Shown here piece after piece: positions 23,910 through 32,694 of a DNA stretch of 64,000 bases. This DNA comes from Nitrospiraceae bacterium (GTDB lineage Bacteria; Nitrospirota; Nitrospiria; Nitrospirales; Nitrospiraceae). Below the pieces are notes generated by a model. That model made no database searches. It was not told the DNA's origin and saw nothing but the letters and a program-made list of their open reading frames with translations. The DNA lies in the NCBI GenBank assembly GCA_013140715.1, contig JABFSG010000002.1:1-64000 (forward strand), written 5' to 3'. Positions within the stretch are counted from its first letter, which is position 1, and each line of letters starts with the position of its first letter. A program made the translations under genes and the position numbers.

Positions 23910-24395
23910 CTAGCCCTCGATCTTCGACGGCTCATGATGGAACACGGCGACCTTCGGGCGAACAAGATCGGCAAAGTCCTTGTACCGTAGTTTCATCGCG
24001 CCGACGTAGGTTCCTGCTTCAAATACGATGGATTCGTCTTCCGTCAGGAGTTGATCGACGTACACCTCCACCCCGTAGAGATTGCCGAACGGTGGCATCG
24101 TTCCCACTTGGCAATCGGGGAACAGATTTGCGATCTCTGATTCCGTTGCCAGCCGCACATCGCGGACGTCCAGTTCATCCCGCAATCGTTTCAGATCCAC
24201 GCGCCAAGTGGAAGGCAATACCGTCATGATGAAATAGTTGTCGGCCTTCACCATTACGACTTTGGCGACGAGTTTACCAGGCACAGCGAGCACCTGTGCC
24301 ACGTCGTGCGCGGTATAGGCCTTTTGGTGGTTGACCAGTTCATAGGGAATCTTGTTCGCATCGAGATAACTCTGGAGTCGTTTCAGGATCGGCAT
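23910..24395 (-). CDS. YbaK/EbsC-family aminoacyl-tRNA deacylase
   Basis: Cytoplasmic protein of 161 residues with the YbaK fold: YTAHDVAQVLAVPGKLVAKVVMVKAD near 27-52, a conserved lysine in that stretch, then VGTMPPFGNLYGVEVYVDQLL. Members clear mischarged tRNA (Cys-tRNAPro and similar). This one is the short stand-alone type. ATG 24395 follows GGGAGG; the longer frame to 24440 is less likely. A near-perfect sigma-54 site lies 70 bases upstream, so it may be part of the stress regulon. Confidence 0.88.
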   Translation of the reverse strand: MPILKRLQSYLDANKIPYELVNHQKAYTAHDVAQVLAVPGKLVAKVVMVKADNYFIMTVLPSTWRVDLKRLRDELDVRDVRLATESEIANLFPDCQVGTMPPFGNLYGVEVYVDQLLTEDESIVFEAGTYVGAMKLRYKDFADLVRPKVAVFHHEPSKIEG

Positions 24396-24463
24396 GGCAA
24401 CCTCCCGCGCTGATGGACAAGAGACACATCTGTGAGGCACTAGGTCCGTTTATGGCTCGGATA

Positions 24464-24480
24464 AGCAAAGAAAGTGCCAT
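24464..24480 (-). promoter_or_regulatory. Sigma-54 promoter of the YbaK gene
   Basis: Minus-strand TGGCAC-N5-TTGCTT is the full -24/-12 consensus with correct spacing. The predicted start is near 24454, about 60 bases before ATG 24395. Confidence 0.68.
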
Positions 24481-24642
24481 GAATACTGAGTTGTCATTAC
24501 TCCCTCTCCCTCGGTAACTCGCTCCTTCCGGTTCTTCGTCTCGGGCCTCTCTTCTGTCGCATTTCACCACGCTCCCCCTCTGCCACCGTGGCAAAACGCT
24601 CCTGTGTTGCTCAGTCATCCCGCCTAAGTTAGGAGTTTTCTG

Positions 24643-24658
24643 TGGCACACCTCCTGCT
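24643..24658 (+). promoter_or_regulatory. Sigma-54-like site before the RND operon
   Basis: TGGCAC-N5-CTGCTG keeps GG-N10-GC. The predicted start near 24668 leaves only about 15 bases before ATG 24684. It is on the opposite strand from the YbaK promoter, so the 24396-24683 region may be a divergent control region; otherwise it holds nothing recognised. Confidence 0.35.
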
Positions 24659-24683
24659 GGTTCTTCCCATGGAGTGGAGTCTT

Positions 24684-25958
24684 ATGAACATGAAGCCAAT
24701 CGTTTCTTGCAGGATGCTTGAGCGTGGAGCGTCGTTCGTGAAGCGTCCCTCGTTTCCGGATTCGAACGCTTCACGCTTCACGTTCCACGAACGTTGTGGG
24801 GTCGTTCTCCTCATCGCCTTCGCATGCACCGGCCTTGTTGCCTGCGAGAGAAATCCCGACCAGGCACCTGAGGCCAAGAAGGCCGTTGCGGCCGACAGGA
24901 CTGGAGTTCTCCATCTCACATCAGAAGAACTCGCGCGGACGGCGATCGAGGTCGCGCCGGTTGCTCGTGGGCAGTTGCTGGTGCCACGGGAATTTCCCGC
25001 CACGGTCCAACCCAATCAAAACGAATTGGCCGATGTGACGACGCTCATCAGGGGTCGGGTCGTGAAGGTCAATGTGGATGTCGGTCAAGATGTCAAAAAA
25101 GATGCGGTGCTGGCCGTACTCAATAGTACGGACCTTGGCGTGGCAGAGGGGGCCTATTTGAAGGCTATTGCAAGACTCCATGAAACAGAACTGGCGTACG
25201 AGCGTGCCAGGGATCTGTACGAACAGAAGGTTGTGAGTCTGGCTGAGTTACAGCGCCGCGAGGCGGCAATGAAAACGGCGCAAGCCGAGTCCCGCGAAAT
25301 GCAGAATCGTCTCGAACTGTTCGGCGCTCCCCGGCATGAAATCGAACGGCTGGAACGCGAGCAAACGATTAAGGCCGATGTGTTACTGCGCGCGCCGTTC
25401 GATAGCCGTGTCATCATGCGCAATATCACGCGAGGCGAAGTAGTCGAAACGGAGCAGAAGCTCTTCACCGTTGCAGACCTCTCGGATCTATGGGTGGTCG
25501 GCAGCGTGCCTGAGAAGGACGTGCAGTTTATCCGCAAGGACGAGAGGGCCGACGTCATTGTGTCCGCCTATCCCCATGCCATCGTTCCGGGAACGATCAC
25601 CTACATCGGAGATGTGCTCGATCCGGCCACCCGTACGATGCGCCTGCGTGTAACAGTACTGAATCCCGATCGGCTGCTGAAACCGGAGATGTTTGCCACG
25701 GTCCGTGTCTACGCGGCGTTGAGTTCGGATCTGCTGACCCTGCCGCTTGCGGCAGTCCAAAATGGGCCGACCGGCAAGATGGTGTTTGTCCAGCGGGGAA
25801 CCAATGATTTCGAGGTGCGGATGGTCAAGCTGGGGGAGGAGCAGGGAGAGCTTGTGACGGTATTGGACGGTGTGAGTCTCGGTGAACAGGTCGTGACCGA
25901 GGGATCCTTCGTCCTTAAGTCCGAAATGGAACGCCATAAGATCGAACCGGCACTATGA
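24684..25958 (+). CDS. RND efflux periplasmic adaptor (CzcB/CusB type)
   Basis: Membrane-fusion protein of 424 residues. ATG 24684 follows GGAG; GTG 24642 would start inside the promoter. Residues 1-35 are unusual: translated from a CGTGAAGCGT-type repeat (24719-24806), they come before the hydrophobic signal VVLLIAFACTGLVAC, whose lipobox Cys is near residue 54. The adaptor core follows: barrel-sandwich hybrid with LADVTTLIRGRVVKVNVDVGQDVKKDAVLAVL, an alpha-hairpin of about 80 residues, then beta-barrel YPHAIVPGTITYIGDVLDPATRTMRLRVTV. It bridges the RND pump to an outer-membrane channel. Its stop overlaps the pump start by four bases. No TolC gene follows this pair. Confidence 0.9.
   Translation: MNMKPIVSCRMLERGASFVKRPSFPDSNASRFTFHERCGVVLLIAFACTGLVACERNPDQAPEAKKAVAADRTGVLHLTSEELARTAIEVAPVARGQLLVPREFPATVQPNQNELADVTTLIRGRVVKVNVDVGQDVKKDAVLAVLNSTDLGVAEGAYLKAIARLHETELAYERARDLYEQKVVSLAELQRREAAMKTAQAESREMQNRLELFGAPRHEIERLEREQTIKADVLLRAPFDSRVIMRNITRGEVVETEQKLFTVADLSDLWVVGSVPEKDVQFIRKDERADVIVSAYPHAIVPGTITYIGDVLDPATRTMRLRVTVLNPDRLLKPEMFATVRVYAALSSDLLTLPLAAVQNGPTGKMVFVQRGTNDFEVRMVKLGEEQGELVTVLDGVSLGEQVVTEGSFVLKSEMERHKIEPAL
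24719..24806. repeat. CGTGAAGCGT-type inverted repeat inside adaptor N-terminus
   Basis: GAGCGTGGAGCGTCGTTCGTG on one side and its partial complement CACGTTCCACGAACG on the other form an inverted repeat. It sits within the first 40 codons of the adaptor gene and resembles intergenic repeats at 7795 and 47940. Confidence 0.55.
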
Positions 25959-28900
25959 TCGCCTTTCTCCTGGAATTTTCCTTGCGGCAACGGATCCTGG
26001 TTCTTGGCCTGACTTGTTTGTTATGCGTTGCCGGTGTCTTCGCATTTCGGTCTATCCCAATCGATGCCTATCCCGACGTGACGAACATCCAGGTGCAGGT
26101 GCTGACCGAGGCGCCGGGGCTCTCGCCGGTCGAAGTCGAGCGGTTCATCACCTATCCCCTCGAACTCCAGATGACCGGTCTGCCTGGTTTAGCGGAAGTC
26201 CGGTCCCTATCCAAATTCGCCCTGTCCCAGATCACGGTCGTATTCAACGACGACGTGGATACCTACTTTGCCCGCCAGCTGGTGCTCGAGCGGATCATGG
26301 CGGCGAAGGAGCGCTTGCCAGAGGGGCTCGATCCAGTGATGACTCCCGTCACGACGGGACTGGGCGAAGTCTATCAATATTATGTGGAGGGGCCTCATGC
26401 GCCGGCGACCGATCCCAAGGTCGTTCAGGAGGAGTTGACGGATCAGCGTACGATGCAGGATTGGGTCCTGCGTCCGTTGCTGAAGAGCGTGCCGGGTGTG
26501 ATCGATGTGAACGGTATGGGCGGGTTCATCAAGCAATATCAGGTCCTGGTCGATCCGGCCAAGCTCCGCAAGTTCGACCTGACGCTCCATGATATTTATG
26601 AGTCGGTGGCACAGAACAACGCCAACGCCGGGGGCAATGTGCTGGAGCGGCATGCCGAACGTTCGATCGTCCGAGGCCTGGGCCTGATCAAGACAGTGCA
26701 CGATATCGAGTCGATCGTCGTGAAAGAGTCCGGCGGCACGCCGGTCTTCGTCCGCGATATCGCGGAGGTCCTCATCGGCCACGCGGTTCGCCATGGCGCA
26801 GTGGTCTTCAACGGGGAACGGGAGATTGTGATCGGGACGGTGCTCATGATTCGCGGCGGCAACGCTCGTCAGGTGGTCGAAGCAGTCAAGGCCAAGGTGG
26901 ACGATCTGCAGCAGAATCACGTCCTTCCGGCGGGCATGAAGATCCTGCCCTTTTACGACCGTATCGAGTTGGTCACGGCAGCCATCAATACTGTGCGAGA
27001 TGCCTTAATCGAGGGGATCGTGCTGGTCGTCTTCGTCTTTTTTTTCTTCCTGGGCCACGTCCGCAGCGCGATCGTCGTGACCGCGTCGCTCCTCGTCACG
27101 CCTCTGATCACGTTTATCGCCATGCAACGGCTGGGGCTCTCGGCCAATTTGATGACGCTCGGAGGCCTGGCTATCGCCATCGGTGAGATTGCGGACGGAT
27201 CGCTGGTCGTGGTGGAAAATGTCTATCGGCATCTGGCGCAGAACGAATGTTCGACGCGGAAGAGTACGGGAGAGGTGATCCTCCAGGCGACGAAAGAAGT
27301 GGGCAGGCCCATTATCTTCGGCATTCTGATCATCAGCGTCGTTTTTCTACCGCTCATGACGCTCCACGGCATGGAAGGGAAGATGTTCGCGCCGCTGGCC
27401 TATACGCTGGTGATCGCGCTTCTGGCCTCGGTCGTGGTCACGCTGACTCTGTCGCCGGTGCTCGCGTCGCTGCTCTTGCGCGGAGACCATCCGCAGGAAC
27501 CGCGCCTCACGCTCTGGATGAAGCAACGCTATCTGCCGGTGGTGCAATGGACGCTCCGGCACCGCAGTCTCGTGCTGACCGGTTCGATGGCGATCGTGCT
27601 GGGCAGTCTCGCTCTCATTCCATTCGTGGGACGGGAATTCATTCCCCTCCTTGAGGAAGGGGCCCTGACTCCCCAAGTCTTGCGGCTGCCGAGTGTGTCG
27701 CTGGCCGAGTCTATCGAGATGGAAAAGCAAACCCATAAGGCCATGTTGGAGTTTCCCGAAGTGAAAATGGCCGTGAGCAGGATCGGACGGCCCGATATTG
27801 CCTACCATCCGGAAGATCTGAACGAAAGCGACCCGATTGTTTCCTTGCGCGATCGGAGTACCTGGAAGACGGCGAGGACCCAATCGGAGTTGACCGATGC
27901 GATCCGCCGGAAACTTGCCGAGATCCCGGGTATTTCCGTGCTGATGAGTCAGCCGATTCAGCAACGGGTGGATGAGTTGATCTCCGGGATCAGGGCGGAA
28001 TGCGCTATCAAGCTGTTCGGAGAGGATCTCGATGTGTTGCACGATAAGGCGGAGGAGATCGCTGCCTTGATGCAGCAGATCGAGGGCGTCAAAGATATCA
28101 AAGTGGAACAGGTTGCCGGCCAGCCCTACCTCACCATCGACATCGATCGGCGAAAGATCGCCCGTTTCGGCATCAATGTGGCCGACGTGCAGGAGATCGT
28201 GACCACTGCGATCGGCGGCAAGGCGGTGACCCATATCTACGAAGGCGAGAGACGGTTTCAGTTGACGTTGCGATTTCCGGAACCGCAACGCAACAGTATC
28301 GGCGCGATCGGGGAGATTCGGGTGAAATCGGCTTCCGGCGCACTGATCCCGATGAGCGAACTCGCCACCATCGAGATGCGCGAAGGCCCGGCCCGTATCA
28401 GCCGCGAGCAGGTGAAGCGCCGGATTTACGTCGGCTTCAACGTCGTGGGGCGAGACATCGGCAGTGTGGTGGATGAAGGGCGGAAGAAGCTGGAACGACA
28501 GATACGTCTGCCGGAAGGGTACCGCGTAACATGGGGCGGGGCCTTCGAAAACATGGAGCGGGCGAACGAACGGCTGTTGATCGTGGTGCCGATCACGCTG
28601 GGGCTTGTGTTCTTCTTGCTCTTCTGGGCGTTTCACTCGCTCCGGTACGCGACCTTGATCATGATGAATCTCCCCTTTGCCTTGATCGGAGGCATTGTGG
28701 CTCTGTGGTTGAGCGGGCAATACCTGAGCGTCCCGGCTTCAATCGGCTTCATTGAACTACTCGGCTTGGCGGTCGGAAATGGGATTATGCTGGTCTCCTA
28801 CATCAATCAGTTGCGCAATGAAGGTACGCAGATGGACCAGGCGATTGTCACCGGTTGCAGCCTCCGTCTCCGTCCCGTTGTCATGACGATGATGACGACC

Positions 28901-29086
28901 CTGTTGGGTCTGCTGCCGTTGGTGCTTGCGCAGGGGATCGGGGCCGAGGTCCAGCGGCCGCTCGCGACGGTCGTGATCGGCGGCCTCTTCACCTCGACGG
29001 CGCTGACGTTGGTCGTCTTGCCGGCCTTGTATCGATGGTTCGCAGAAAAAGAAGCGGGAAAGGAATATGCGCCGGAGTGGGTATGA
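25955..29086 (+). CDS. HME-RND heavy-metal efflux pump (CzcA/CusA type)
   Basis: Inner-membrane proton antiporter of 1043 residues, the usual length. Twelve membrane segments enclose two large periplasmic porter loops. SIPIDAYPDVTNIQVQV after the first segment marks the heavy-metal class. In TM4, LGGLAIAIGEIADGSLVVVEN has the Asp and Glu of the proton pathway, but with Glu-Ile-Ala where Cus pumps have Ala-Met-Val. The porter loop NESDPIVSLRDRSTW is CzcA-like. The metal cannot be told from sequence: zinc, cobalt, nickel or monovalent copper are all possible. It overlaps the adaptor gene (ATGA) and ends just before a dispersed palindromic repeat. Confidence 0.93.
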   Translation: MIAFLLEFSLRQRILVLGLTCLLCVAGVFAFRSIPIDAYPDVTNIQVQVLTEAPGLSPVEVERFITYPLELQMTGLPGLAEVRSLSKFALSQITVVFNDDVDTYFARQLVLERIMAAKERLPEGLDPVMTPVTTGLGEVYQYYVEGPHAPATDPKVVQEELTDQRTMQDWVLRPLLKSVPGVIDVNGMGGFIKQYQVLVDPAKLRKFDLTLHDIYESVAQNNANAGGNVLERHAERSIVRGLGLIKTVHDIESIVVKESGGTPVFVRDIAEVLIGHAVRHGAVVFNGEREIVIGTVLMIRGGNARQVVEAVKAKVDDLQQNHVLPAGMKILPFYDRIELVTAAINTVRDALIEGIVLVVFVFFFFLGHVRSAIVVTASLLVTPLITFIAMQRLGLSANLMTLGGLAIAIGEIADGSLVVVENVYRHLAQNECSTRKSTGEVILQATKEVGRPIIFGILIISVVFLPLMTLHGMEGKMFAPLAYTLVIALLASVVVTLTLSPVLASLLLRGDHPQEPRLTLWMKQRYLPVVQWTLRHRSLVLTGSMAIVLGSLALIPFVGREFIPLLEEGALTPQVLRLPSVSLAESIEMEKQTHKAMLEFPEVKMAVSRIGRPDIAYHPEDLNESDPIVSLRDRSTWKTARTQSELTDAIRRKLAEIPGISVLMSQPIQQRVDELISGIRAECAIKLFGEDLDVLHDKAEEIAALMQQIEGVKDIKVEQVAGQPYLTIDIDRRKIARFGINVADVQEIVTTAIGGKAVTHIYEGERRFQLTLRFPEPQRNSIGAIGEIRVKSASGALIPMSELATIEMREGPARISREQVKRRIYVGFNVVGRDIGSVVDEGRKKLERQIRLPEGYRVTWGGAFENMERANERLLIVVPITLGLVFFLLFWAFHSLRYATLIMMNLPFALIGGIVALWLSGQYLSVPASIGFIELLGLAVGNGIMLVSYINQLRNEGTQMDQAIVTGCSLRLRPVVMTMMTTLLGLLPLVLAQGIGAEVQRPLATVVIGGLFTSTALTLVVLPALYRWFAEKEAGKEYAPEWV

Positions 29087-29218
29087 TGGGGCAGGCTCGT
29101 GGGTCCTCCTTGCTCGCGGAATGCGCGCCCTCGGAAGGGTCTCGTTCGACGCGCGCATTTGAGGATCGACCAGGCCACCCTCCCGGTGAGGAAGGTAGGG
29201 ACAAGTTTGGAGGGGGTA
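29087..29218. repeat. CTTGCTCGC-type dispersed repeat, copy 1
   Basis: CTTGCTCGCGGAATGCGCG near 29110 and CGTTCGACGCGCGC near 29144 are followed by ACAAGTTTGGAGGG near 29200. This tail is also found at 49422, 52252 and 53110. It is the divergent first member of the family and, with the leader of the next gene, fills the gap to 29400. Confidence 0.55.
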
Positions 29219-29400
29219 TCAGGGTGCTCCCTGAATGTGCGCGGGGAATATTTACTGGTGGGTAGGCGGTTGCGTACAACGTCAGGTATTAACCTTGTCT
29301 TCGTTTTCTGGTAAGTTCGCCGGGCCTGTTGCGGCTTGTGAGCGTTGTCTGCAGACGAAGTCGATTCCACAGGGCAATTACAATCGGGAGGGGAGCTTCC

Positions 29401-30684
29401 ATGAGACAGATGCTGGGGATGGTGACGCTGTTGTGCCTCTTCATAGGTGCCGAGGTGGTCGTACACTCCATGGTTGCTCAGGCTGCCGATGTCGGTGAGA
29501 AGGAGTTTACCAGGGGCAAGGATCTACTAAACGAAAAACAGTATCAGGAGGCGCGCGCGGCGCTGGAAGCAGGCCTCACGAAAAATGCGACGAATGCGCA
29601 GGCACATTTCAACCTGGCTGAGGCCTGCCGGGGCCTCAAGGCCTGGGCCTGCGCGGAAGAACATTATGAGACTGCGTTGCAGCTGGATGCCAAATCCTCG
29701 GCGACCGGGTCGACGAAACCGCGTGTACACAAAGCCACTGCCTGGCGATTACTCGACGAAGTGACGGCCTGGCGGTTGCTGGATGAAGCGAAGGGCTTGA
29801 TTGCCGGTGGCAAGGCTCAGCCTGACAAGATGAAGCAGGCGGAGGACAGTCTGGACAGCGCCAACCAGCTGGGTCTCAACAATGAGCAACAGACTCTCTA
29901 CCAGCAGCTGCAGGCGAAACTTCCGCGACAGCGATCGGTTGCCTTATCGAACAGGCCGAAACCGGACGGATCGACGGGAGCAGCGGGGCAAGCCGATACG
30001 CTAGACATGCCGATGGCTCTGGTCCCGGCAGGGGAGTTCACGATGGGAAGCAATATGGCAGACGACGAAAAGCTCGTGCACCACGTCTACCTCAATGCTT
30101 TTTATATGGATAAGTATGAGGTGACGGTAGGACAGTATGCCAAATTTCTGGAAGTGACAGACATGGAGGAGCCTCCCGACTGGTACATCATGAATCAACC
30201 CCAGCATCAGAAACGTCCTGTCGTAAACGTGGATTGGGAAGATGCGGTCATGTACTGCAAATGGGCCGGCAAACGGTTGCCGACGGAGGCGGAGTGGGAG
30301 AAGGCGGCGCGGGGAACGGATGGGCGTATCTATCCCTGGGGCAACGAAGCGCCGACGAGGCTCCACGCCAATTATGGAAGAAAGGAATGGAACAACCATT
30401 TGTCCTTGGTCCCGGTCGGATCGTTCGAGGAGGGTCGGAGTCCCTATGGCATCTATGACATGGCCGGGAATGCTTGGGAATGGGTCAGCGACTGGTACGA
30501 CTATGATTATTACAAGAACAGTCCTCGGCGAAATCCCATAGGGCCGGCAACGGGTGATTCGAAAGTGGTGCGGGGAGGCTCCTGGCTGTACATTTCTGAG
30601 TTCCTGCGTTCCGCGCACCGGTTCTCTGCCCAGCCGACGAACAAGCATTTCGGCTACGGGTTCCGGTGTGCGAAGACTCCGTAA
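29401..30684 (+). CDS. TPR plus FGE-like (sulfatase-modifying factor) domain protein
   Basis: Exported protein of 427 residues. ATG 29401 follows GGGAGGGGAG; the frame from 29329 is shorter of a signal. After the signal (1-27, ending QAA) come TPR-like helices (about 30-170), including an in-frame doubling TAWRLLDEV-TAWRLLDEA, then an FGE/SUMF1 domain (about 200-427): MALVPAGEFTMGSN, RLPTEAEWEKAARG, YDMAGNAWEWVSDWYD, VVRGGSW and GFRCAKTP. The two cysteines that form the FGE active site are absent (GGSWLYISEFLRSAHRF), so it does not make formylglycine that way. A structural or binding role is likelier. It lies between two RND operons. Confidence 0.85.
   Translation: MRQMLGMVTLLCLFIGAEVVVHSMVAQAADVGEKEFTRGKDLLNEKQYQEARAALEAGLTKNATNAQAHFNLAEACRGLKAWACAEEHYETALQLDAKSSATGSTKPRVHKATAWRLLDEVTAWRLLDEAKGLIAGGKAQPDKMKQAEDSLDSANQLGLNNEQQTLYQQLQAKLPRQRSVALSNRPKPDGSTGAAGQADTLDMPMALVPAGEFTMGSNMADDEKLVHHVYLNAFYMDKYEVTVGQYAKFLEVTDMEEPPDWYIMNQPQHQKRPVVNVDWEDAVMYCKWAGKRLPTEAEWEKAARGTDGRIYPWGNEAPTRLHANYGRKEWNNHLSLVPVGSFEEGRSPYGIYDMAGNAWEWVSDWYDYDYYKNSPRRNPIGPATGDSKVVRGGSWLYISEFLRSAHRFSAQPTNKHFGYGFRCAKTP
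29737..29790 (+). repeat. Tandem 27-base in-frame repeat
   Basis: Two units encode TAWRLLDEV and TAWRLLDEA. They differ mostly at third codon positions, so the duplication is old and the protein sequence is being kept. Confidence 0.8.
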
Positions 30685-30989
30685 GCATCGTTCTTGGATT
30701 CTTATCCTCGTCAAGGTGTCGCTGCGCAATGCAATACTGCTGCAGAGTCAGCCTCAATACGCCTCATGAGCCGGTGTCTCATCGGGACTGTTTCGATGCG
30801 GTGTGCGAACTGTTCGGCGCTCATCGTTCGATGACAGAGAGCGAGCCATCATGGCATCGCAGACGGTTTTTCTTGTAACAGAGTCTGAGAGCGAGGTACT
30901 ATGGGGTCGGCTGTTTCGACTATGCCGCAACTGCATAGGGGGCTGTTCAAAACAGGTCGAGAAATAGACTCGGTAGCCTCGTTGTATCG
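30685..30989. other. Gene-free stretch before small exported protein
   Basis: Nothing firm. Short overlapping ORFs on both strands lack ribosome-binding sites. It may carry the promoter of the efflux operon that starts at 30990 or 31411. Confidence 0.4.
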
Positions 30990-31331
30990 ATGGAAAATGT
31001 TGTGGTAATGATCCGTGCATGTTTCTCCGTCCTCGTGTTCTTGCTGGTCCTCTGCAGCGTATTTCCGGTTGAGCAGGTCAGGTGGGTTGCCGATAGCGCT
31101 TGTGAATCGACAGGCGGTAATGGGCATGAACAGACCTGCGGATTGAGCGACAGCGGGTCGGCGACCGAGTCGGAGGACGATTCGCCGCAAGGGATGCAGG
31201 ACGACTTCGTCGCCTCTGGAGTCAGTGTGCCGGATTGCGGATTAAGCCGTTTCCATGCCTCGATGAACGAGATTCCCCTTTCCCCACTTCTGATCTCCCA
31301 GCTCTTGCATCCTCCGACCTCACTGAGCTAA
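30990..31331 (+). CDS. Possible small exported protein ahead of RND operon
   Basis: A frame of 113 residues with a good hydrophobic signal (MIRACFSVLVFLLVLCSVF from ATG 31008) and a Ser/Asp-rich mature part with cysteines at about 38, 50 and 83. ATG 30990 is the longest start; no clear ribosome-binding site is seen for either. It lies 79 bases before the TolC-type gene. Small exported genes often head metal-efflux operons, so it could be a metal-binding helper. It is weakly supported and without recognised family. Confidence 0.42.
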   Translation: MENVVVMIRACFSVLVFLLVLCSVFPVEQVRWVADSACESTGGNGHEQTCGLSDSGSATESEDDSPQGMQDDFVASGVSVPDCGLSRFHASMNEIPLSPLLISQLLHPPTSLS

Positions 31332-31410
31332 CGCAGCGTCGATCGTCCGTTTCGTTTTCTCTCCTCTCTCAGGCGGGCGATCCTTATCGTGACTCCGAAG
31401 GAGGCAGCAC

Positions 31411-32679
31411 ATGCCGGCTCGGTTATTCAATTGTGTCGTATTGATGGCTGTGATGGCGGCGACTGGGGCAACCGGCACGCTGGTACCGTCTCTTGTCCAG
31501 GCGAAAGAACCGATCCCCACGTTCGACCTGGAGCACATCATCGGTTTGGCGTTGGAACGGAATCCGATCATCGCGGGCGCTCAAGGTGCGATCGCACAGA
31601 GTGAGGGCAAACAGATCGAAGCAGGCGCCTACCCCAACCCCACGATCACAGTCCAGACAGCTGACGCGGCGCTTCGAGACCCCAGCTTGGGAAAGCGTAT
31701 GGCCGAGCGCACTATGTCGTTGAGTCAGCCGCTGGAATGGCCGGGCAAGCGGGCGGCCCGTCAGGATGCGGCAGACGCAGGGTTGGCCGGTGCGACCGTC
31801 GGACTCGAGGAATCCAAGCTCAATCTCATTGCGGAGGTGAAGACGGCGTTCTACGATCTGCTGTTGGCGGAGCGGACGGTCGATCTTCTTCAGCAGAATT
31901 TGGAGATCGTTCAGGAAGTAGCGCGTATCGTCAAAGCCCGCGTCCGATCCGGCGAAGGTCCGCAATTCGAAGCGGTCAAGGCGGACGTAGAGGTGCTCAA
32001 AGCCAAGCAGGAAATGACAAAGGCCAAGAACGCCGTGCGGGTGAAACTCGTCGGATTGGATACCTTGACGGCAGGGGGATTAGGGCCACGATACAAGGTG
32101 CAAGGAGATTTTCGGTCGATCCGGGACCGGCTGGACCCGGAGCAGATGGCGTCCAGAGATCTCTCGCAACATCCCACGCTGAAACGTCAGGGCAAACTCG
32201 TGGAGCAGGCTGAATTTACTGTCAGCAAGGAACGGCAGAGCCGTATGCCGGATGTGACTCTGTTCGGCGGATATGCCAGGGAGGTAGGCCGCGAGGCGGT
32301 GGTGGCGGGGTTGAGTTTGCCGACTCCCCTATGGTACCGGCAGCAGGGGCACATTGCGACGGCGCTCGGTACACAACGAAAAGAAGAGGCGGAACTGATT
32401 CGAGCCAGAAACGACCTGACCCGCGCCATCAATCAACATGCGAGGGAGGCGGAAACGGCACAGGATCAGATCCTCGTCTACGAGGAAGGGCTCCTCAAAC
32501 AAGCGCAAGAAGCGCTCCGCATCGCCCAATTGAGTTTTCGCCAGGGCGCCTCCAGCCTCCTGGATGTGCTCGATGCCCAACGGGTTCAACGTCAGATCAC
32601 CGTGGATTACAATCTGGCGCGCTTCGAACTTTCCCTGGCGCTCACACGGTTTGAGCGAGCTCTGGGCGGTCCGCTCTAG
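31411..32679 (+). CDS. TolC-family outer-membrane efflux channel (CzcC/CusC type)
   Basis: Outer-membrane factor of 422 residues. Start ATG 31411 follows GAAGGAGG. The signal is residues 1-30 ending VQA. Two similar halves follow with long helices: DLEHIIGLALERNPIIAGAQGAIAQSEG, GAYPNPTITVQ, then QPLEWPGKRAARQDAADAGLAGA, the CzcC-type GKR signature, and a C-terminal AQLSFRQGASSLLDVLDAQRVQRQITVDYN. The trimer forms the tunnel through the outer membrane. It heads a three-gene operon with adaptor (16 bases) and pump, and may also serve the first RND pair, which lacks its own channel. Confidence 0.9.
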   Translation: MPARLFNCVVLMAVMAATGATGTLVPSLVQAKEPIPTFDLEHIIGLALERNPIIAGAQGAIAQSEGKQIEAGAYPNPTITVQTADAALRDPSLGKRMAERTMSLSQPLEWPGKRAARQDAADAGLAGATVGLEESKLNLIAEVKTAFYDLLLAERTVDLLQQNLEIVQEVARIVKARVRSGEGPQFEAVKADVEVLKAKQEMTKAKNAVRVKLVGLDTLTAGGLGPRYKVQGDFRSIRDRLDPEQMASRDLSQHPTLKRQGKLVEQAEFTVSKERQSRMPDVTLFGGYAREVGREAVVAGLSLPTPLWYRQQGHIATALGTQRKEEAELIRARNDLTRAINQHAREAETAQDQILVYEEGLLKQAQEALRIAQLSFRQGASSLLDVLDAQRVQRQITVDYNLARFELSLALTRFERALGGPL

Positions 32680-32694
32680 CTCAGAAGGAAACGG

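Noticed and set aside
27347-28720. Long minus-strand frame of 457 codons opposite the first RND pump
   Set aside because: Shadow frame from codon bias; His/Arg-rich with no domain. The plus strand encodes a full RND pump.
29401-30684. Active formylglycine-generating enzyme
   Set aside because: The Cys pair of the active site is not present, and no sulfatase gene is in the window.
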